A stretch of DNA of 21,128 bases from CAJBVG01 sp044376465 (GTDB lineage Bacteria; Bacteroidota; Bacteroidia; Sphingobacteriales; Sphingobacteriaceae), in NCBI GenBank assembly GCA_044376465.1, contig JBILKW010000015.1, positions 1-21,128 of the forward strand, in the 5' to 3' direction. A program made the position numbers and the translations under genes. Below are positions 1-6,875 of this stretch, piece after piece. The notes beneath the pieces were generated by a model. That model was given only the letters and a program-made list of their open reading frames with translations, was not told the origin of the DNA and searched no databases. The stretch's first letter is position 1. Each line of letters begins with the position of its first letter.

Positions 1-38
1 CAAAATCCCAAGAAACATTCTAAATCCAAAAAAAATCA

Positions 39-46
39 TAGATTTG
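39..46 (+). promoter_or_regulatory. Candidate Bacteroidota -7 element upstream of the DUF3127 gene
   Basis: TAGATTTG matches the TAnnTTTG -7 consensus of the Bacteroidota primary sigma factor. It ends 22 bases before the ATG at 69, which would give a leader of about 15-18 nt. I see no convincing TTG-type -33 element at the usual distance, so this rests on the -7 box alone. Confidence 0.4.
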
Positions 47-68
47 AAAAATATAAGCGAATCAAAAA

Positions 69-437
69 ATGTCATTAGAAGTACAAGGAAAATTAGTAGA
101 TGTATTTGATACAATACAGATTACAGAAAAGTTTAAGAAAAGAGAATTTGTTCTTGAAACCGAGGAAAGAGGTTACCAGCAATACGTAAAATTTCAATTA
201 AATCAAGATAAGTGTAGTTTAATTGATGATCATAAGTTGGGAGATGAATTGAAAGTAGCTTTTAACCTTTCTGGTAAGCCCTATACTAGGAAAACAGGAG
301 AAAAAGATTACATAACCAACATCGTGGCTTGGAAAATAGATAAACTTAGTCCTAGTTCTGCATCTATGCCAAGTAATGATCACCAAGTATTTAACATGGA
401 TAGCCTTGAAGCAAGTGCAGACGACTTGCCATTTTAA
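69..437 (+). CDS. DUF3127 domain protein with SSB-like acidic tail
   Basis: A 122-aa soluble protein. Residues 1-90 match DUF3127 as I know it: short beta strands opening with VQGKLVDVF, a central KKREFVLETEE strand, then YVKFQLNQDKCSLID, and a closing strand ending in NIVAWKID. The pattern is OB-fold-like. Residues 92-113 are a Ser/Asn-rich linker, and the protein ends in ADDLPF, close to the DDIPF tip of bacterial single-stranded DNA-binding proteins. The family has no assigned function that I know of; a nucleic-acid-binding role is inferred from fold and tail only. The ATG at 69 follows a candidate -7 box. A 189-bp gap with its own promoter-like signal separates it from exbB, so it is probably a separate unit. 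There is no signal peptide or membrane segment. Confidence 0.8.
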   Translation: MSLEVQGKLVDVFDTIQITEKFKKREFVLETEERGYQQYVKFQLNQDKCSLIDDHKLGDELKVAFNLSGKPYTRKTGEKDYITNIVAWKIDKLSPSSASMPSNDHQVFNMDSLEASADDLPF

Positions 438-535
438 CAACGACTTGGTTTAGACATAGGTTTGTAAGCATTTTGTCAGAATATTAAATTTATGTTAATA
501 AATCATCTTAAAATTTTTTTATTGCTTAAAAATTA

Positions 536-543
536 TAATTTTG
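536..543 (+). promoter_or_regulatory. Candidate -7 promoter element for the exbB operon
   Basis: TAATTTTG fits TAnnTTTG and lies in the 189-bp gap before exbB. Transcription would start near 547-549, giving a leader of about 80 nt. The upstream region is T-rich (512-518), but no clear -33 TTG sits at a standard distance. The rest of the 438-626 gap is AT-rich and holds no gene that I can see. Confidence 0.45.
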
Positions 544-546
544 TGA

Positions 547-576
547 GCCCTATAATTAATTAATTGGGCAATTTTT
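547..576 (+). promoter_or_regulatory. Terminator-like hairpin at the predicted exbB transcription start
   Basis: GCCC at 547-550 pairs with GGGC at 566-569. A T-T mismatch followed by two A-T pairs may extend the stem, and AATT repeats fill the loop. Five T (572-576) follow two A. It starts three bases after the -7 box at 536-543, so it would be the first thing transcribed. It could be a 5'-stabilising hairpin, a leader attenuator, or the end of upstream transcription. The stem is short, so the call is tentative. Confidence 0.35.
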
Positions 577-626
577 CAATACATAGAACGTTAAACAATA
601 CAGTTAAAAAACAAATAAATTTAAAA

Positions 627-1466
627 ATGGCAAATGAGGCAAAAGTAGCAACTGCTGCAAAAGAAGAGAAGAATGGTTTAAGTTCCATCTTTGCATCTAT
701 CACTATTCCATTGTGTTTAGTTGTGGGTATTTTAATTTACAAATTTGTAATGGGTAACCCATCAAACTTTGAAGGTGGCGATCCAAACAATCACCCGATC
801 AGCGAAGGCGCAGGACAAGTGTTAGGATTAATTTACAAAGGTGGTTTCATCGTACCAATCCTATTATCGTTGGTATTGATGAATATTACTTTTTCAATCG
901 AAAGATTTTTAACAATCGCTAAAGCTCAAGGTAAAGGCAGAGCAGAAACGTTTGTTCGTAAAATCAGAACTCATTTAGACAACAATAATGTTGACGCTGC
1001 AATTAAAGAATGTGATGCGCAAAGAGGTTCGGTTGCTAACGTTTTACGTTCAACTTTAGTAAAGTACAAAGAAATGGAAAATACTTCTGGACTAGATTTA
1101 GACCAAAAAGTACTTTCTATTCAAAAAGAATTAGAAGAATCTACCACCTTAGAATTACCAGGTTTAGAGAAAAACCTAGTAATTATTGCAACGATGGCTT
1201 CGGTTTCTACCTTAATCGCTCTACTAGGAACGGTAATTGGTATGATTCGTGCATTCGCGGCATTAGCAACTGCTGGTTCTCCAGACTCAGTAGCTCTTGC
1301 AAACGGTATCTCAGAAGCCCTAATCAATACAGCTTTAGGTATCGGTAACTCTGCTGTTGCAACAATTATGTACAACGTATTTACTTCTAAAATTGATGCT
1401 ATTACTTACGCAATTGACGAAGCTGGATACAGCATCATTCAAACATTTACTGCAAAGCACAGATAA
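627..1466 (+). CDS. exbB: ExbB/TolQ/MotA-family proton channel protein
   Basis: A 279-aa inner-membrane subunit that, with ExbD, forms the proton-driven motor energising TonB. Hydrophobic segments lie at about 21-42, 73-92, 184-212 and 229-252. The last two carry the family's GTVIGMIRAF (201-210) and ISEALINTALGIG (228-240) motifs that line the channel. The extra N-terminal membrane segment (21-42) is not in E. coli ExbB but is usual in Bacteroidota homologues. I start at the ATG at 627 (MANEAKVA); the frame opens at a TTG at 564, but that start would run through the leader hairpin and adds an unconvincing 21 residues. It is followed after 29 bp by exbD, so it is the first gene of the energy-transduction operon. 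Confidence 0.93.
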   Translation: MANEAKVATAAKEEKNGLSSIFASITIPLCLVVGILIYKFVMGNPSNFEGGDPNNHPISEGAGQVLGLIYKGGFIVPILLSLVLMNITFSIERFLTIAKAQGKGRAETFVRKIRTHLDNNNVDAAIKECDAQRGSVANVLRSTLVKYKEMENTSGLDLDQKVLSIQKELEESTTLELPGLEKNLVIIATMASVSTLIALLGTVIGMIRAFAALATAGSPDSVALANGISEALINTALGIGNSAVATIMYNVFTSKIDAITYAIDEAGYSIIQTFTAKHR

Positions 1467-1495
1467 GATTTTAATAATAATTTAAACGAAATAAA

Positions 1496-2095
1496 ATGTC
1501 AAAAGTAAAGGTTCCTCGTAAGAGTACAGTAGTGGATATGACGGCAATGACCGACGTAGCCTTCTTGCTACTTACGTTCTTTATGTTGGCTACTAAGTTT
1601 AAACCCGATGAACCCGTGACGGTGACTACACCTTCATCAATCTCGGAGATAAAGCTCCCAGAAACAGATATTTTATTATTAACAATCGATAAAGACTCTA
1701 AAGTTTATTTCGCAATGGATGGTGATCAAAATAAGATTACCCTCCTTGAGAAAATGGCTGAGAAATACAAATTAACATTTACGCCTGAACAGAAAAAACA
1801 ATTTTCATTGTTAAGCTCGTTCGGGGTGTCTATTAAACAACTTAGCTCTTACTTAGATCTTGATGCAGATAAACGTAAAGAATTTAAACAACCAGGAATT
1901 CCTTGCGATACTCTGAATAATGAATTAGCAGATTGGATTTTACAAGCTCGTTTTACAAACAAAAATTTACGAGTAGCTGTAAAAGGTGATGGTGATGCTG
2001 GATATCCTGTAGTGAAACAAGTAATCTCAACTCTACAAGATAAAAAAGTAAATCGTTTCAACTTTATCACAAGCTTAGAAAAAGCTGACAATTAA
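1496..2095 (+). CDS. exbD: ExbD/TolR-family biopolymer transport protein (first copy)
   Basis: A 199-aa protein with one membrane anchor at about 17-33 and a periplasmic domain. The segment MTAMTDVAFLLLTFFML contains the conserved membrane aspartate (D20, equivalent to E. coli ExbD D25) that carries protons in the ExbB pore. A cytoplasmic KVPRKS patch precedes it. At 199 aa it is longer than the roughly 140-aa E. coli ExbD. The extra length is a helical-looking segment at about 85-150 before the closing strand motif (NLRVAVKGDGDAGYPVVKQV), the usual ExbD C-terminal signature. It lies 29 bp after exbB and 36 bp before a second, divergent exbD. Two different ExbD proteins in one operon suggest a mixed ExbD dimer inside the ExbB pentamer (inference). 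Confidence 0.93.
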   Translation: MSKVKVPRKSTVVDMTAMTDVAFLLLTFFMLATKFKPDEPVTVTTPSSISEIKLPETDILLLTIDKDSKVYFAMDGDQNKITLLEKMAEKYKLTFTPEQKKQFSLLSSFGVSIKQLSSYLDLDADKRKEFKQPGIPCDTLNNELADWILQARFTNKNLRVAVKGDGDAGYPVVKQVISTLQDKKVNRFNFITSLEKADN

Positions 2096-2131
2096 TTTTT
2101 AACAATATTTCTAATTTAATTAGATAAAGAT

Positions 2132-2767
2132 ATGGCAGATATAGACACCGGAGGGGGTGGCGGTAAAAAAGGCAAGAAAGTCAGAGGTAAAAAGCAATCA
2201 ACACGTGTTGACTTTACTCCGATGGTTGACTTGGGCTTCCTTTTGATTACGTTCTTCATGTTAACAACATCGATGAATAAGCCACAAACCATGGAGATTA
2301 ACATGCCGGTAAAGGAAAAGGATTTGACGGAAGAAGAACAAACGAAAGTGAAGGCTTCTCAAGCAATGACTATCCTCCTTACAAAAGATAATAAAGTAGT
2401 TTACTATTTTGTTGATGAAAAAACAGGCGAGCCCGGAACTCCACAAGTTACAAACTTCGGCAAAGCAGGAATTCGCGCAACTCTTTTGAATGAAAACCGC
2501 ATGCGTAATGCTAAAGTAGATTCGATTGCAATCTACAAAGAGCAATTACAAACAAATAAAATTGATGAAAAAACATTTAGAGACAATGTGGCCGCAATTA
2601 AAGCCTTTAAAGATGGTTTGATTGTAATTATAAAAGCCAACGACGATTCTAAATATAAAAACTTAGTGGACATTTTGGACGAAATGAACATCTGTAACAT
2701 TGGTCGTTATGCTATTGTTGACATTACACCTATGGAAGTAGATATGTTAAAGGAAACTCCTTTATAG
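2132..2767 (+). CDS. exbD: ExbD/TolR-family biopolymer transport protein (second copy)
   Basis: A 211-aa ExbD paralogue. The cytoplasmic N-terminus is unusual: a Gly run (7-11), then a Lys/Arg-rich stretch (12-21). The membrane segment follows at about 31-46 (DFTPMVDLGFLLITFFML), with the proton-carrying aspartate at D33. The periplasmic part carries a long insertion (about 110-165), then LIVIIKANDDSKYKNLVDIL, the typical ExbD strand-helix signature. The VDFTPMVDLGFL motif is closer to the common Bacteroidota ExbD consensus than the first copy's MTAMTDVAFL. It is separated from tonB by 16 bp. It differs from its neighbour over most of the periplasmic domain, so the two are old paralogues rather than a recent duplication. 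Confidence 0.93.
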   Translation: MADIDTGGGGGKKGKKVRGKKQSTRVDFTPMVDLGFLLITFFMLTTSMNKPQTMEINMPVKEKDLTEEEQTKVKASQAMTILLTKDNKVVYYFVDEKTGEPGTPQVTNFGKAGIRATLLNENRMRNAKVDSIAIYKEQLQTNKIDEKTFRDNVAAIKAFKDGLIVIIKANDDSKYKNLVDILDEMNICNIGRYAIVDITPMEVDMLKETPL

Positions 2768-2783
2768 TCCTCAAAATTATAAT

Positions 2784-3584
2784 ATGGCTAAAATAGATTT
2801 ATACGACACCAAGTGGCTTAGCCTAGTATTTAAAGGTAGAAACCAAGAATACGGTGCTTTCGAAATCCGCAAGGTATATCCAAAAAATGCGTTTTTAGGA
2901 ATTGTATTGTCAATTGTTTTATTTACACTTTCTGTAAGTGCACCCTTGATAATTAAATTAATTTCTAATGCATTGCCTGAAGATAAGGTAGTCTTGGTAA
3001 ATAATACAACCGATTTAGAGGAACCTCCTCCGGTTGATAAAAACCAGCCTGCAACTCCTCCTCCTCCTCCGCCACCTCCGTTGAAGTCGACGATTAAGTT
3101 TACTCCTCCGGTAATTAAGCCAGATGAGGAAGTACCAGATGAACCACCTCCAACGCAAGACAAATTGCAAGAAGTGGATGCTGGTGCGAAAACAGTAGAA
3201 GGTGACCCGAACGCAGATGTAGATTTAAGTGGTTTAGAAGACGGAACTGGTGATTTAATTGGTGAAGAACAAGTTTTCTTAGCCGTAGAACAACAACCAG
3301 AATTCCCTGGTGGCGAGTCTGCATTAATTGCTTACATCGCAAAAAATACCAAATACCCTGCAATTGCTCGTGAGAACAATATTGAAGGTAGAGTATTTAT
3401 TAGTTTCGTAGTAGAAAAAGATGGGAATATATCGGATGTAAAAGTGATACGTGGTATTGGCGGTGGTTGTGATGAAGAAGCTAAACGCGTAATAAAAGGT
3501 TTGCCTAAATTTACACCAGGTAAACAAAACGGTCGTCCTGTACGTGTACAGTTTAACGTACCTGTTAACTTTAAGTTGATGTAA
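2784..3584 (+). CDS. tonB: Energy transducer TonB
   Basis: A 266-aa protein that spans the inner membrane once and reaches through the periplasm to outer-membrane TonB-dependent receptors. The cytoplasmic N-terminus holds the Bacteroidota TonB motif WLSLVFKGRNQEYGAFEIRK (11-30). The membrane helix is about 37-60, followed by a Pro-rich linker with eight consecutive Pro (92-99), an acidic stretch (113-165), and the TonB C-terminal domain (about 168-266). That domain carries PEFPGGESALIAYIAKN and YPAIARE, EGRVFISFVVEKDG, and LPKFTPGKQNGRPV. Length and order are normal for the group. Its partners ExbB and ExbD lie directly upstream. The Gly-rich frame on the opposite strand is only the complement of the proline codons. 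Confidence 0.95.
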   Translation: MAKIDLYDTKWLSLVFKGRNQEYGAFEIRKVYPKNAFLGIVLSIVLFTLSVSAPLIIKLISNALPEDKVVLVNNTTDLEEPPPVDKNQPATPPPPPPPPLKSTIKFTPPVIKPDEEVPDEPPPTQDKLQEVDAGAKTVEGDPNADVDLSGLEDGTGDLIGEEQVFLAVEQQPEFPGGESALIAYIAKNTKYPAIARENNIEGRVFISFVVEKDGNISDVKVIRGIGGGCDEEAKRVIKGLPKFTPGKQNGRPVRVQFNVPVNFKLM

Positions 3585-3596
3585 TAAAATTTTAGG

Positions 3597-3806
3597 GTGA
3601 GTGCAAGAGAAAATGTTCTGTTTGTTTTTGGAATTTTAATGTCGCTGGTTTATGCAGCAATTGGAATCGTTTGCCTAACAATACCGAGCTTCTTAGCAGA
3701 TTACTCATCAAATATTAAAGCAGGAATAGGCATCGTTTTTATTGTCTATTCCTGCTTTCGTTTATATCGTTCCATTCAAAAATATAAAACGAGAAATGAA
3801 GAATAA
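3597..3806 (+). CDS. Small two-helix membrane protein of the exb-tonB operon
   Basis: A 69-aa protein with two hydrophobic segments (about 8-30 and 41-56) and a basic C-terminal tail (RLYRSIQKYKTRNEE). It starts with GTG, 12 bp after tonB, and overlaps the next gene by 11 bases, so translation is probably coupled. I do not recognise a named family. My recollection is that small membrane proteins occur at this place in related operons, which supports it being real, but I cannot verify that here. A role in the TonB/ExbBD complex is possible from position only. Confidence 0.65.
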   Translation: MSARENVLFVFGILMSLVYAAIGIVCLTIPSFLADYSSNIKAGIGIVFIVYSCFRLYRSIQKYKTRNEE

Positions 3807-4731
3807 GTACTTATATCTATTTACTCTTGTCGCTGCTATTACCTACAGCGCTTGCTCTAATGTTGATAAAAATGGGAAACCATTAAGTACTACTACCTCT
3901 GGTAATGTGAAAATTGCCGCCGATGAAACACTTCTACCTGTGATCGATTCTCAAGAACAAGTTTTCGAAACCATATATCCGAAAGCAGACCTCACTATTC
4001 AATATTTACCAGAATCAGACATCGTTAATCTATTCGTGAATGATAGCGTACAACTTATTGTGTTACCTCGTGAGTTGAATGAAGAGGAGATGAATGTATT
4101 TAAATCAAATAAAATAGTACCAAGAACAAACAAAATTGCAACCGATGCCGTTGCACTTATAATAAACAAAGCCAATACCGACACTACTTTAGAACTCGCA
4201 AACGTTAGAGAAATAATTAGAGGAAATATTACAAAATGGAATCAGCTAGACAAAAACTCTAGCATTGGCGACATTAATATTGTTTTTGATAATTCTAAAA
4301 GCAGCACCGTTCAATACATGATTAGCTTGGTTGGTAAAAAAGACATTAAGGGCTATGCGTTAAAAACCAACGAAGAAGTAATTAACTACGTTGGCCAAAA
4401 TAAAGGAGCCATTGGAATTATTGGCTTAAATTGGATAAGTGATAGAGACGATTCTAGCACCATCTACTTTAAGAAAAATATAAATATTGTTGGCATAAAA
4501 GGTGACCCTGGAGATTTAGGCGACGAGTATTTTTATCAACCTTACCAAGCATATTTAGCCACCAAACAATACGCATTAATTAGAAGCGTATATACCATTT
4601 GCAGAGAACCTCGCGCAGGTTTAGCAACAGGTTTCGCTTCTTTTATTAATGGAGATAAAGGACAAAAAATAATTTTAAAAGCAGGACTTTTGCCAGCAAA
4701 TGCGCCCATTAGAATTATTTCAACACAATAA
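3796..4731 (+). CDS. PstS-like substrate-binding lipoprotein
   Basis: A 311-aa periplasmic-binding-protein-like protein. The N-terminus is a lipoprotein signal: KNK, a hydrophobic core, then TYSAC with the modified cysteine at about C20. The Tyr at -3 of the lipobox is unusual, so lipidation is likely rather than certain. The mature part resembles the phosphate-binding PstS fold: GNVKIAADETLLPVI (36-50), REIIRGNITKWNQL (138-151, equivalent to the PstS I.G.I..W motif), and DNSKSSTVQYM (165-175), a Ser/Thr-rich ligand-loop candidate. No pstC, pstA, pstB or phoU is nearby; it sits between tonB-operon genes instead. It may bind a ligand for envelope sensing rather than feed an ABC importer (inference). 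I start at the ATG at 3796; the frame extends upstream into the preceding gene but lacks a signal peptide there. Confidence 0.82.
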   Translation: MKNKYLYLFTLVAAITYSACSNVDKNGKPLSTTTSGNVKIAADETLLPVIDSQEQVFETIYPKADLTIQYLPESDIVNLFVNDSVQLIVLPRELNEEEMNVFKSNKIVPRTNKIATDAVALIINKANTDTTLELANVREIIRGNITKWNQLDKNSSIGDINIVFDNSKSSTVQYMISLVGKKDIKGYALKTNEEVINYVGQNKGAIGIIGLNWISDRDDSSTIYFKKNINIVGIKGDPGDLGDEYFYQPYQAYLATKQYALIRSVYTICREPRAGLATGFASFINGDKGQKIILKAGLLPANAPIRIISTQ

Positions 4732-4759
4732 TATAAGTATTAATTTTTCAATATAATAA

Positions 4760-6367
4760 ATGATAAAGATGAACAAACAACTGAAGAAAATTGCCCTAGG
4801 TATTTTTGCCGTTTTTTGTACAGTTACAATTGTGAAAGCGCAAAATGCTTTAGAGGGAATCCGTGCAATTGAAGTTGAACAATTCGAAAGTGCGAAAAGA
4901 ATTTTTTCGACATTAATAACTAATAATCCTAGCGATGCTGATAATTATTTCTACTTAGGTAGAGCTTATTATGGTCAAGAAAAAATCGACTCAGCAAAGT
5001 TGTATTTTGATAAAGGCTTAACTGTAAATCCAAACTCTGCGCTAAACTTAGTAGGCTTAGGATCTATTTCTTTTGATATAGGAAATGATGCAGATGCTAA
5101 AGCAAGTTTTGAAAAAGCAGTTGCGTTAACATTAGCAAAAGATTACAGAACACTGAAATATATTGGTAAAGCTTATGCGGAGTTAGGTAAGAAAAATTAT
5201 AACGAAGCACTTAACTATTTAAACAGAGCGAAAACCTTAGAACCAAAAAATCCTGAAATTTATGTTTCTATTGGTGATGTGTACATGGAACAATCTAATG
5301 GTTCTGATGCGGTAAAATATTATAACGATGCATTAAAAATTGATGCTAATTATGTGAATGCACATGTTCGTACAGGTAAACTATACACGAGAGCATTAAA
5401 CTATCAAGAAGCAAAAACAGCTTTTGAGAAAGCAATTAGTATTGATGCAAACTATCCTCCTATTTACAGAGAATACGGCGAGTTAGAATTAAGTGCTAAG
5501 AAATATGAAAATGCAGTAGAGAATTATAAAAAGTATATGGACTTAACAGATAAGTCTACAAACTCACAATTAAGATATGCACGTTTCTTGTTTGTTGGTA
5601 AACAATACCAAGAATCTGCAGATCTGATTAAACAAATTATTCCAAAAGATTCATCTGATTACATCATTTATCGTTTGTTGGGTTATTCATCTTATGAAAT
5701 AAAAGATTACAAAGTTGGCTTGAATGCAATGAATAAATTTTTTGCAATGGGCCCACGTAAAATTTTAGGAACAGACTATTCATACTTAGGAAAATTGCAA
5801 GTAAAAAATAAGTTAGACTCATTGGGTATGACAAATATTTTGAAAGCGATTGAAATGGATACTACCACCAAAGAATTATACGGCGATTTAGCAGATGCAT
5901 ATTTCTCTCAAAAGAAATACAAGTTAGCTGCAGAATCGTATGAGAAGAAAATTGAAGGTGGCAAACCTGGTCCTGTAGATTTTTTCTACGTAGGCAGAGC
6001 ATACTATTTTGGATTAGAATTTGTAAAATCTGATTCTGCATTTTCACAATTAATTCAACAAAAAGCAGATTTTGCAACGGCTTGGTTGTACAGAGCTAGA
6101 AATAATTTTAGAATTGATGATACCGACGGCAAATCTGATGGCATGGCGAAACCATACTATGAAAAATTTGTAGAATTAACGCTTGCAGATCCTAAGTTCG
6201 ATGTTAAAAAATCGGGTAAGGATTTAATCGAATCTTATAAATACTTAGGAGATTATTATTTCACTATTGCAAACGATAAAACAAACTCAAAAACGTATTG
6301 GTTAAAGGTGTTGGAGATAGATCCAAACGATAAACAAGCAAAAGACGTTTTAGCAGGTTTAAAATAA
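4760..6367 (+). CDS. Secreted tetratricopeptide-repeat protein
   Basis: A 535-aa protein with a signal peptide (about 1-27, core KIALGIFAVFCTVTIVKA, cleavage near KAQ) followed by TPR units along most of its length. Units show the family spacing of about 34 residues, for example near 62-93, 131-163, 165-197, 199-231 and 233-262, with more degenerate units further on. The A/G-Y-x8-A-x3-Y pattern is clear in LGRAYYGQEKIDSAKLYF and IGDVYMEQ. TPR arrays are protein-interaction scaffolds, so a periplasmic scaffold for the TonB/ExbBD or cell-envelope machinery is a reasonable guess. A second ATG at 4769 (MNKQLKK) is an equally good start. It is the last gene of the tonB cluster, with nuoA only 26 bp downstream and no terminator seen between them. 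Confidence 0.85.
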   Translation: MIKMNKQLKKIALGIFAVFCTVTIVKAQNALEGIRAIEVEQFESAKRIFSTLITNNPSDADNYFYLGRAYYGQEKIDSAKLYFDKGLTVNPNSALNLVGLGSISFDIGNDADAKASFEKAVALTLAKDYRTLKYIGKAYAELGKKNYNEALNYLNRAKTLEPKNPEIYVSIGDVYMEQSNGSDAVKYYNDALKIDANYVNAHVRTGKLYTRALNYQEAKTAFEKAISIDANYPPIYREYGELELSAKKYENAVENYKKYMDLTDKSTNSQLRYARFLFVGKQYQESADLIKQIIPKDSSDYIIYRLLGYSSYEIKDYKVGLNAMNKFFAMGPRKILGTDYSYLGKLQVKNKLDSLGMTNILKAIEMDTTTKELYGDLADAYFSQKKYKLAAESYEKKIEGGKPGPVDFFYVGRAYYFGLEFVKSDSAFSQLIQQKADFATAWLYRARNNFRIDDTDGKSDGMAKPYYEKFVELTLADPKFDVKKSGKDLIESYKYLGDYYFTIANDKTNSKTYWLKVLEIDPNDKQAKDVLAGLK

Positions 6368-6393
6368 ATAGAGCATTTTTTAATTCTTAAAAT

Positions 6394-6765
6394 ATGGGAA
6401 GCAGTTTTTTACCATCCGATTATTTTCCGATAATTCTTCAGTTTATTGCAGCTTTAGGCTTTGTGGGCGTAACAATGTTGGCCACACACTTTATTGGTCC
6501 TAAGCGTAAAACAAAAGATAAATTAGAAAACTTTGAATGTGGAATTGAGCAACAAGGCGATGCTAGATCACCTATATCAATAAAGTACTTTTTGGTAGCC
6601 ATTTTATTTGTGTTATTCGACGTGGAGGTTATATTTATGTACCCTTGGGCGGTTAACTTTAGAGAGATGGGAATGCAGGGTTTAATGGAAATGTTCGTGT
6701 TTATAGGCTTGCTATTAGCTGGCTTTGTTTATGTCATCAAAAAAGGTGCTTTAGACTGGGAATAA
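6394..6765 (+). CDS. nuoA: NADH-quinone oxidoreductase subunit A
   Basis: A 123-aa membrane subunit of complex I, next to NuoH/J/K at the quinone chamber. Three membrane helices lie at about 11-34, 63-85 and 95-115. The loop and second helix carry the conserved ECGIEQQGDARSPISIKYF (48-66) and FDVEVIFMYPWA, with the acidic residues of the E-channel region. Length is normal. It follows the TPR gene by 26 bp with no promoter that I can see, while 110 bp and a hairpin separate it from nuoB. It may therefore be transcribed partly with the tonB cluster. Confidence 0.96.
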   Translation: MGSSFLPSDYFPIILQFIAALGFVGVTMLATHFIGPKRKTKDKLENFECGIEQQGDARSPISIKYFLVAILFVLFDVEVIFMYPWAVNFREMGMQGLMEMFVFIGLLLAGFVYVIKKGALDWE

Positions 6766-6812
6766 ATAAGGGATATTTTATCGTTTAAAACCTTTAAAAT
6801 CAATATTTGTTG

Positions 6813-6820
6813 TAGATTTG
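6813..6820 (+). promoter_or_regulatory. Candidate -7 promoter element for nuoB-N
   Basis: TAGATTTG fits TAnnTTTG and is identical to the candidate at 39-46. It sits in the 110-bp nuoA-nuoB gap, the only nuo junction besides the two around nuoG that is longer than about 30 bp. Expected transcription start is near 6824-6826, leaving a leader of about 50 nt before nuoB. No clear -33 TTG is seen. Confidence 0.45.
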
Positions 6821-6822
6821 CC

Positions 6823-6857
6823 GCTCATCTAGTATAAAACCAGATGAGCATTTTTTT
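6823..6857 (+). terminator. Intrinsic-terminator-like hairpin between nuoA and nuoB
   Basis: A perfect 8-bp stem: GCTCATCT (6823-6830) with AGATGAGC (6842-6849). The 11-nt loop is followed by A and seven T (6851-6857). This is a good rho-independent terminator shape. It begins two to three bases after the -7 candidate at 6813-6820, so it could end nuoA transcripts, form the 5' end of nuoB transcripts, or do both. Confidence 0.55.
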
Positions 6858-6875
6858 GATTCGTAAATTAACAGT

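Noticed and set aside
564..626. N-terminal extension of ExbB from a TTG at 564
   Set aside because: It would run through the predicted leader hairpin; the 21 added residues do not look like the family, and the ATG at 627 fits better.
2777..3163. 128-codon reverse-strand frame with Gly runs
   Set aside because: It is the complement of the TonB proline-rich linker; the Gly runs mirror Pro codons, and TonB coding evidence is far stronger.
3742..3795. N-terminal extension of the PstS-like protein
   Set aside because: It lies within the preceding gene and would bury the lipoprotein signal that starts at 3796.
3796..4731. Calling the gene pstS and the locus a phosphate importer
   Set aside because: No permease or ATPase genes are present, so the ligand and role are not supported.
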